From Prochlorococcus sp. AG-459-O09 (GTDB lineage Bacteria > Cyanobacteriota > Cyanobacteriia > PCC-6307 > Cyanobiaceae): a DNA stretch of 64,000 nt. The translations under genes were made by a program, and so were the position numbers. The stretch is from assembly GCA_003211955.1 (NCBI GenBank), contig QCRH01000002.1:26973-90972 (forward strand), read 5' to 3'. Positions 57,510-64,000 of this stretch are shown one piece after another (position 1 is the first letter of the stretch; each line of letters begins with the position of its first letter). The notes under the pieces were generated by a model. That model was not told the DNA's origin and did no database searches. It saw only the letters and a list, made by a program, of their open reading frames with translations.

Positions 57510-59514
57510 TTGATTCCAGGTATATCAAAAAAAGTAATATTTTTCTCTTTTCTTTTTATTAATTTTATTCAGCCATCAAAATCAGCTGAATTATCAAAAA
57601 TTAATAAAGATATCAATAATCGTAATATAAAAATAACTTTTTCAAATGTATCTAATTTAAACATTTCATCAAATTCTTATAATAATTCTCTTAGCAATGA
57701 TCTTGATGATGGTAATGATCATGTAAAAATTTTAAAGACAAAAACAGAATCACTTTTGGTTGCTAAAGCCGAAAATCAAGAAGAGCTAATAATACAATCC
57801 GATAAACAGTACGAAATAAGTGATGTTATTTATGCAGAGGGCAATGTGTCCGTTTCTTATAGAGGTAAACTCCTCAAAGCTGATAAATTAATATACGACA
57901 AGTCAAATAAAAAAATTGAAGCAAGAGGAAATATAACATTCATATTAGGAGATCAAATCTTTAGAGTTTCACAACTTGAATATAGCTTTATTAGTGAAAA
58001 AGGTTATCTATTAAATGTTAAGGGCGTTATTAATAGCAATACCTTGATTGATGACATATCTTCAAATTTCAGCTTATCCGATTCGCAAAAGTTAGAAAAT
58101 TTAATTGATTTAAATAAAAAGGAAGTTATAAATACTCCTGGCAATGTACAGAATTGGTTGTTTTTTACAGAAAAAATGACCATAGATGGAGATAAATGGA
58201 AAAGTGAGAAGGCTATATTTAGTAATGATTTACTTGAATTAAAACAAGCAAAATTAGCAATAAATTCATTAGAAGTTCTTTCTATTAATGAAAAACTTAG
58301 CTTTAAATCCTCATTAAATTATTTAATACTTGACGAAAAAGTATCAATCCCCTTTTGGTTAGGTAGTAGAAATTTTGATTTTAAAAAAGTTCAACCTGCA
58401 AATACGTGGAACTTTGGATATGAAAATTTAGATAAGGATGGATATTTTATCGGGAGGAGAATTAACTCAATAGACATAAATGATGATTTTGTTCTTGATT
58501 TAGAACCTCAATTCTTGATTCAACGCTCAATAAAAGGCTATACAAAAAGTTTTGTGAATGAGGGGGAATCAATAACTTCAGATAGAGTCAAGAGAAATTC
58601 AAGTTTTGAAGATTATTTTGCTCTAAATTCCCAGATAAAAGGCACAATAAAAAATTGGGATTTGGAAATAGAAAAGAATTTAAATTCTCTTGATTTTGAT
58701 AAATTTTCAGATGCATTTAGATTTAATACCGAATTGAGTAAAGAAATTGATTTATTAGATTCAGTATGGGAAAAAAGTTTTTATGGAGTTTATAGAGAGA
58801 GGGTTTGGAATGGTTCATTAGGTGAAGCAGAAATTTACTCTGGTTATGGTTCAAAATTGCAAAAAGAAAATACTTGGTTTGCTGATGGCATCAAAAAGTC
58901 AGAATTTTTATCTTTAGGTTTGGCCAACATAACAGCTGAGGCTTTAAATACAAAAAATCTCGTAACGAACCTAAAAGGTAACTTGTTTTATTCTCTTGAT
59001 CAGAAATTTCCAATTAGTATTGTAAATCCTAAAAAAAAAATCTATTGATATTTCATATAAGTACATTCCTGAGCCAATCTCTAAAGGATTAAGTCTTAAT
59101 ACAAGATTAGAAGCATCATATTCTTTCTATGAAAATGGACATCATCAAGAATATTTAGGGCTAGGTATAGGCCCAGAATTAACATTTGGGAATTTTAAAA
59201 ACAAAACTTTTGACTATACTCGTATAAGTCTTTTACCTTTTTATAAATTTGATAGTGGCGAAAGTGTTTTTAAGTTTGATCAGAATTATGAGGACTTAAC
59301 CTTAAATATTTCTTATGATCAGCAATTATATGGACCAATTATTCTCAAAAGTTATGGGATTTTGAACTTAACAAACGATTCAAATGATTATGGTGAATTT
59401 ATAGATTCTAAAATTTCTTTAAATTGGAAAAAAAGATCCTATGAAGTTGGTATTTTTTATCAACCTCATAATCAAGCAGGGGGAATCTCTTTCAAGTTAT
59501 TTGGATTTAAATAG
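57510..59514 (+). CDS. LptD/OstA-like outer-membrane protein, frameshifted at A10 tract
   Basis: Probable outer-membrane assembly protein of the DUF3769/OstA kind. From TTG 57510: a signal peptide ending about SKSA, an LptA-like jellyroll (residues 90-170; VIYAEGNVSVSYRGKLLKAD and ARGNITFILG), then a beta-strand-rich region. The zero frame stops at 59048 just after ten A's (59031-59040). Removing one A continues with about 158 codons of barrel-like sequence (KSIDISYKYIPEPISKGLSL ... AGGISFKLFGFK) to TAG at 59512-59514, one base before leuD. Full product would be 667 aa. Polymerase slippage, a pseudogene, or a base-call error are all possible. Confidence 0.75.
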
Positions 59515-60138
59515 CTAAGAATAATGAGAGTTAAATTTTATATAAGGTAATTGGTTAAATTTATTTTCTATTAAATTTCCATTGTCAAGTAGTGTTGACG
59601 TAGCATCCCATTCTCCTGATAAAAACATTTTTCTTGAGCTTTCCCTAATCTCAAGATTTAAAGTTAAATCGTTTGATTTTGCTAAGGATTTTTTCAAATC
59701 AATTTCTAAAAATAAAAATTGATTATCGCAATAGTTTTGCATTTCTTCTATGGATGTTTTAGGTAACGTAAAACATGGAATACCGATTGCAATACAGTTG
59801 CTGTAAAAAATATCGGCGAAACTCTCCCCTATAATTGCTTTTATACCCCATCTCATAAGCGCTTGGGGGGCATGTTCTCTGCTGGAACCACATCCAAAAT
59901 TGCTATTAACAATTAGTATCGAGGCATTTTTGTTTTCCTCAAGATCAAAAGGATGCCTTCCTTTTAAAGTTTTTCTATCGTCTTCAAAAACAGATTCACC
60001 CAATGAATCAAAGTTAACACACTTTAAAAAACGCGCTGGAATTATTCGATCTGTATCAATGTCATTACCAATCAACGGGATACATTGCCCGTAAATATTT
60101 GAAATTTTTCCAATTGGCTGAGTAAACTCTGATTTCAT
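59515..60138 (-). CDS. leuD: 3-isopropylmalate dehydratase small subunit
   Basis: With LeuC isomerises 2- to 3-isopropylmalate in leucine synthesis. 207 aa, aconitase swivel domain: GNDIDTDRIIPARFLK, NSNFGCGSSREHAPQAL and GESFADIFYSNCIAIGIP. Its ATG shares one base with the leuC TGA (TGATG), so translation is coupled. Confidence 0.97.
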   Translation of the reverse strand: MKSEFTQPIGKISNIYGQCIPLIGNDIDTDRIIPARFLKCVNFDSLGESVFEDDRKTLKGRHPFDLEENKNASILIVNSNFGCGSSREHAPQALMRWGIKAIIGESFADIFYSNCIAIGIPCFTLPKTSIEEMQNYCDNQFLFLEIDLKKSLAKSNDLTLNLEIRESSRKMFLSGEWDATSTLLDNGNLIENKFNQLPYIKFNSHYS

Positions 60139-61544
60139 CAGTTAATAAATTCTCTAACGTCACTGACTTTGCCATTAATTGCAGCAGCAGCAACCATTGC
60201 TGGACTCATAAGCAGTGTTCTTCCACTGGGAGATCCTTGCCTCCCCTTGAAATTTCTATTACTAGAACTAGCACTAACTTGATTACCTATTAGCTTATCT
60301 GAATTCATTGCTAAACACATTGAGCAGCCAGGCTCTCTCCATTGAAATCCAGAATCCTTAAATATCTGATCAAGACCCTCTTGTTTTGCTTTAGTGGCTA
60401 CTTTTTCTGAACCTGGAACTACAAATGCTTTGACATTCTTGGATACTTTTTTGTTTTTTAATACTTTAGCTGCAACTCTCAAGTCACTGATTCTTCCATT
60501 TGTGCAACTGCCTATGAAACAAACATCAACAGGAGTATCTTTGATATATTGCCCTGGCTTGAAACTCATATATTCATAAGCCTCTTTTGCAACTAATTTA
60601 TCATTAGGGGACAAGTCATCTAAAAGAGGGATTTGTTGATTAATGCTTATACTCTGGCCAGGAGTAATCCCCCAAGTTACAGTTGGCTCCACTTTAGAAG
60701 CATCTAATTTAATAACATCATCATAAATTGAATTTTCATCGCTTTTTAATGATTTCCACCATATGATCGCTTTATCCCAATGCTCACTTTTTGGAGCACA
60801 TAATTTATTTTTAATATAACTAAATGTCTTTTCATCAGGGTTAATGTAGCCGCATCTTGCTCCTCCTTCAATAGACATATTGCATATAGTCATCCTCTCT
60901 TCCATTGATAATTCATCTATCGCAGGCCCTGCGAATTCATATGCAAAACCTACTCCTGCCTTTACACCAAGTTCATTAATGATATGAAGTACTAAATCCT
61001 TAGCAAAAACACCCTTAGATAATTTTTTGTCACACCAAATCTGCCTCACTTTCAATTTGTTGATAGCGATGGTTTGGGAAGCAAGAACATCTCTTACTTG
61101 ACTTGTACCTATCCCAAAAGCAATTGAACCGAAAGCTCCATGAGTTGAAGTATGAGAATCTCCGCAAGCGATTGTCATTCCTGGCTGAGTTAGCCCTAAT
61201 TCTGGTGCTACTACATGAACTATTCCTTGATTACCACTACCAATATTAAAAAATCTTATTTTATGTTCTAAGCAATTCCTCTCAAGTGTTTCAATCATCT
61301 GTTCAGCGAGATTATCTTTGAAAGGCCTGCTCTGATTATCTGTTGGCACAATATGATCAACAGTAGCAACAGTTCTTTCAGGGAATTTTACTTTTAAGTT
61401 TTTGTCCCTTAAAGCACCAAATGCTTGAGGACTCGTCACTTCATGGATAAGATGAAGACCAATAAATATCTGATCAGATCCTCCAGGAAGACTTGAAACT
61501 TTATGTAAATCCCAAACTTTATCAAATAGGGTATCTTGACTCAA
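60138..61544 (-). CDS. leuC: 3-isopropylmalate dehydratase large subunit
   Basis: Aconitase-family catalytic subunit holding a [4Fe-4S] cluster. 468 aa. Cluster cysteines are visible in FIGSCTNGR and [11 protein letters not shown]; other marks are [12 protein letters not shown] and [23 protein letters not shown] start, 13 bases after the cinA stop, giving the order cinA-leuC-leuD on the minus strand. Confidence 0.97.
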   Translation of the reverse strand: MSQDTLFDKVWDLHKVSSLPGGSDQIFIGLHLIHEVTSPQAFGALRDKNLKVKFPERTVATVDHIVPTDNQSRPFKDNLAEQMIETLERNCLEHKIRFFNIGSGNQGIVHVVAPELGLTQPGMTIACGDSHTSTHGAFGSIAFGIGTSQVRDVLASQTIAINKLKVRQIWCDKKLSKGVFAKDLVLHIINELGVKAGVGFAYEFAGPAIDELSMEERMTICNMSIEGGARCGYINPDEKTFSYIKNKLCAPKSEHWDKAIIWWKSLKSDENSIYDDVIKLDASKVEPTVTWGITPGQSISINQQIPLLDDLSPNDKLVAKEAYEYMSFKPGQYIKDTPVDVCFIGSCTNGRISDLRVAAKVLKNKKVSKNVKAFVVPGSEKVATKAKQEGLDQIFKDSGFQWREPGCSMCLAMNSDKLIGNQVSASSSNRNFKGRQGSPSGRTLLMSPAMVAAAAINGKVSDVREFIN

Positions 61545-61557
61545 TTTGTAAAAATAG

Positions 61558-62832
61558 TTACTTACTATTCGATAATAGGATTAATCTGAGACTGTTCAAA
61601 CACACATTTACACTTAGTGTTTGTATTTCTTTTCTATTTCGGGTTGAGTTAAATAGTTTTTTTATATTAGTTATATAATTATTTGGTCCTGAAATTGAGA
61701 TATAGACAAGTCCAACCGGTTTATCCTGACTTCCTCCGTTAGGACCAGCTATTCCACTAATTGCTATTGCCCAATCTGCTCCTAATTTCTCTTTTACATT
61801 AATTGCCATGGCCTTACAAACTTCTTCAGAAACAGCGCCATATTTTGTAAGCTTTTCTTCAGAAATATTTAATAATGAATTTTTTAGTTCATTACTATAT
61901 GAAACAATACTGCCTAGAAAAACTTGAGATGAGCCTGATATTGAGGTTAGTGATGAAGATAGAAGGCCTCCGGTGCAGGATTCAGCAAAAACAATTGTTT
62001 GGTTCCTCTTTTCTAATTCTTTTATTAAAACGCTAGGAAGAGTATCATTATCCTCTCCAAAAATAAATTTCGAAAACTCTTTTTTTAATTTTTCCTTTAC
62101 AGGCTTAATTATATTTTTTGCTTCTAGGTCATTCTTTGCTCGCGCGGTAATTCTAAGTTTAACCTCTCCTATGTTTGCATATGTAGCAACTGTCGGGTTT
62201 TTAAGATTTAATAGATCATTAATTTTCTCTGCAACGCTAGATTCTCCTATGCCTGAAAATTTAAGAGTATTTGAAAAAAAAGAATAACTATCTGAGAATT
62301 TGTTTTTAATGAAATCATACGCCGTCTCTTCCCACATAGTTTTCATTTCACTAGGTACTCCAGGGAAAGTAAGTATAGTAAACCCTTTTACTGGTTCCCA
62401 AATCATTCCTGGGGCAGTGCCCCTAGGGTTATTTATAATTTGAGCATTTTGAGGGAAGAAACATTGTTTCCTTAAGCTAGAGGAATCGTCCTGGAGCTTT
62501 GAGTTTGATAGTTTTTGTTTAATTTCATCCCATAAGTGTACTCTTTCAAAAAGAGATACATTAAAAGATTTAGCTATTGCTTCAGTAGTTAAGTCATCTG
62601 GGGTGGGCCCCAAGCCACCAGTTGTAATTAGAAGATTACTTCTTTTCGATATTTCTTGAATTACTTTTATAATTCGATCATAATTATCACCGACAGTTGA
62701 TTGCCTAAAGTGATTTAAGCCTAATTGAGATAACTGTTCAGAAATCCATTGAGCATTTGTATTTATAATATTTCCTAAGAGTAGCTCTGTTCCAATAGAA
62801 AGAATTTCAACTCCCTTGGAGTTAGGACTCAT
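61558..62832 (-). CDS. cinA: CinA-family protein (MoCF-like plus PncC amidohydrolase)
   Basis: The N-terminal domain (1-170) has [16 protein letters not shown] and [13 protein letters not shown], typical of the CinA nucleotide-processing domain. The C-terminal domain has the nicotinamide-nucleotide amidohydrolase motif [19 protein letters not shown]. It may recycle NMN in NAD metabolism; the competence link of the name is historical. 424 aa. Its start overlaps the glyA stop by 4 bases (ATGA). Confidence 0.93.
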   Translation of the reverse strand: MSPNSKGVEILSIGTELLLGNIINTNAQWISEQLSQLGLNHFRQSTVGDNYDRIIKVIQEISKRSNLLITTGGLGPTPDDLTTEAIAKSFNVSLFERVHLWDEIKQKLSNSKLQDDSSSLRKQCFFPQNAQIINNPRGTAPGMIWEPVKGFTILTFPGVPSEMKTMWEETAYDFIKNKFSDSYSFFSNTLKFSGIGESSVAEKINDLLNLKNPTVATYANIGEVKLRITARAKNDLEAKNIIKPVKEKLKKEFSKFIFGEDNDTLPSVLIKELEKRNQTIVFAESCTGGLLSSSLTSISGSSQVFLGSIVSYSNELKNSLLNISEEKLTKYGAVSEEVCKAMAINVKEKLGADWAIAISGIAGPNGGSQDKPVGLVYISISGPNNYITNIKKLFNSTRNRKEIQTLSVNVCLNSLRLILLSNSK

Positions 62833-64000
62833 TTAATTGATGCTTCAAGTTTGCCTTCATAAAGAGGAAAACGATTACATAAAGTTAATACTCTTTTTTT
62901 ACATTGAATTTCAATCAGTGAATCGTCTGGGTTAAGTAATCTATCAGCAATAATTTCGCCAACTTCAGCAAAAGCATCCTCATTAAAGCCTCTAGTAGTT
63001 AAAGCAGCAGTTCCCAACCTTAGACCGCTGGTTACAAAAGGTGATTCAGGGTCAAATGGAACAGTATTTTTATTTGCAGTGATATTCACTTCACTTACAA
63101 GTAAGTCAGCAATTTTACCAGTCATATTGATACTTCTTAAATCGAGTAAAACAATATGGTTATCTGTGCCTCCACTCACGATATTGATGCCTCTATTTAT
63201 TAAAGTTGAAGATAGAACTTTTGCATTTTTTATTACTTGTTGAGAATAATTAACGAAATCTGGCTGCAAGGCTTCTTCAAATGCAACTGCTTTAGCGGCA
63301 ATAATATGTTCGAGTGGCCCACCTTGAGTTCCAGGGAAAACAGATTTATCAAATTTCTTTCCAAATTCTGCATCTTTACATAAGATAAGTCCCCCTCTAG
63401 GCCCTCTTAATGTTTTATGAGTAGTTGTAGTCACTACATCGCAATAAGGTATTGGATTTGGATGAAGTTTACTTGCTACAAGACCGGCGATGTGTGCAAT
63501 ATCAGCCATTAAGAAAGCGCCAACTTCATCTGCAATATTTCTAAATGATTCAAAATCGATTGTTCTTGGATAAGCAGAATATCCGCATATGATCAATTTT
63601 GGTTTTGTTTCAAGTGCTATCTCTCTTATTTCATCAAAATTTAATTCACTAGTTTCTTTATTTACACCATAGTGAACTGCATTGAACCACTTACCACTCA
63701 TATTTACAGGAGACCCATGAGTTAGGTGTCCACCATGAGATAAATCCATCCCCAAGATTGTATCGCCAGGTTTAAGTAGACTTAGGAAAACGGCAGCATT
63801 TGCCTGTGCTCCGCTGTGGGGTTGAACATTAGCCCAATTTGCATTAAATAATTTTTTTGCTCTCTGTATAGCTAATTCTTCGATTTCATCAACAAATTCA
63901 CATCCTCCGTAATATCTTTTTTGAGGTAATCCCTCGGCGTATTTATTTGTAAGGACGGATCCTTGTGCCTGCATAACGGCAATTGATGCGAAATTTTCAC
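62829..64000 (-). CDS. glyA: Serine hydroxymethyltransferase (5' partial)
   Basis: Interconverts serine and glycine with transfer of a one-carbon unit to THF. The frame runs to the window edge: codons for ENFASIAV precede the internal ATG at 63974, so roughly 40 N-terminal residues lie outside. The PLP lysine is in [26 protein letters not shown] and [14 protein letters not shown] are family marks. First visible gene of the glyA-cinA-leuC-leuD minus-strand run. Confidence 0.96.
   Translation of the reverse strand, partial: ENFASIAVMQAQGSVLTNKYAEGLPQKRYYGGCEFVDEIEELAIQRAKKLFNANWANVQPHSGAQANAAVFLSLLKPGDTILGMDLSHGGHLTHGSPVNMSGKWFNAVHYGVNKETSELNFDEIREIALETKPKLIICGYSAYPRTIDFESFRNIADEVGAFLMADIAHIAGLVASKLHPNPIPYCDVVTTTTHKTLRGPRGGLILCKDAEFGKKFDKSVFPGTQGGPLEHIIAAKAVAFEEALQPDFVNYSQQVIKNAKVLSSTLINRGINIVSGGTDNHIVLLDLRSINMTGKIADLLVSEVNITANKNTVPFDPESPFVTSGLRLGTAALTTRGFNEDAFAEVGEIIADRLLNPDDSLIEIQCKKRVLTLCNRFPLYEGKLEASIK

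Overview
The window is AT-rich chromosomal DNA from a marine picocyanobacterium, almost certainly Prochlorococcus of a high-light, small-genome lineage. The basis is gene content: psbA, psbO, psbH, psbN and psbI, crtR, CP12, NtcA, a bicA-sbtA-sbtB carbon-uptake cluster and several cyanobacteria-only families (Ycf20, Ycf66, DUF2555, DUF3084, DUF3146). Gene spacing is very tight, start codons are often TTG or GTG, and A+T is high. The strain assignment is inference; no database was searched. There are no insertion sequences, prophages, CRISPR arrays or rRNA genes. One tRNA (Leu, UAG anticodon) is present. The first gene (ABC transporter) and the last (glyA) are cut by the window edges.

Layout. 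1-3.3 kb: a fused oligopeptide-type ABC ATPase meeting rluD and rbgA. 3.5-9.6 kb: pgk, an unknown exported protein, murG, a PLP aminotransferase, pyrD and rnhA. 9.7-13 kb: rplL-rplJ-(L10 leader)-rplA-rplK-nusG-secE, all on the minus strand, followed upstream by a ClpB-type chaperone. 16-19.4 kb: enolase and a UbiB/ABC1 kinase. 19.6-23.5 kb: a thioredoxin-reductase-like flavoprotein and the bicarbonate-uptake cluster. 23.7-28.9 kb: hemB, a glyoxalase-family protein, mutS2, obg and a small protein. 29-31.2 kb: CP12, a GST-like protein and aspartoacylase. 31.2-33.9 kb: psbA with a structured 5' leader, then aroC. 34-40.2 kb: an Eda-like aldolase, ftsH, sat, psbO, coaBC and DUF2555. 40.4-48.8 kb: Ycf20, pyrB, an AAG-type glycosylase, gatC, crtR, tRNA-Leu, Ycf66, ileS and two unknowns. 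48.9-55.8 kb: trmB, glmM, a TxlA-like thioredoxin, thyX-dcd-cobO-like, ntcA, DUF3084 and an RNase H-fold protein. 55.8-59.5 kb: DUF3146, pth, psbH, psbN, psbI and an LptD/OstA-like outer-membrane protein. 59.5-64 kb: leuD-leuC-cinA-glyA.

How the genes fit together. This is core housekeeping: Calvin-cycle and glycolytic enzymes (pgk, eno) with the redox regulator CP12, inorganic-carbon import (BicA, SbtA/SbtB), PSII subunits and PSII repair (psbA, FtsH), carotenoid hydroxylation, pyrimidine, leucine, chorismate and folate/one-carbon metabolism, translation, and nitrogen control through NtcA, whose own promoter carries a good NtcA site.

The least ordinary things found are reading-frame anomalies. 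Two neighbouring genes (crtR and the AAG glycosylase) have clearly homologous N-terminal sequence but no ATG, GTG or TTG before the upstream stop; in both the first near-cognate codon is ATA, one codon after that stop. The OstA-like gene is split by a run of ten A's, with about 158 more in-frame codons after a one-base shift. A small protein-like ORF beside psbA has one internal TAA. These may be non-canonical initiation, polymerase slippage and decay, or sequence errors. No clearly new multi-gene system was recognised.
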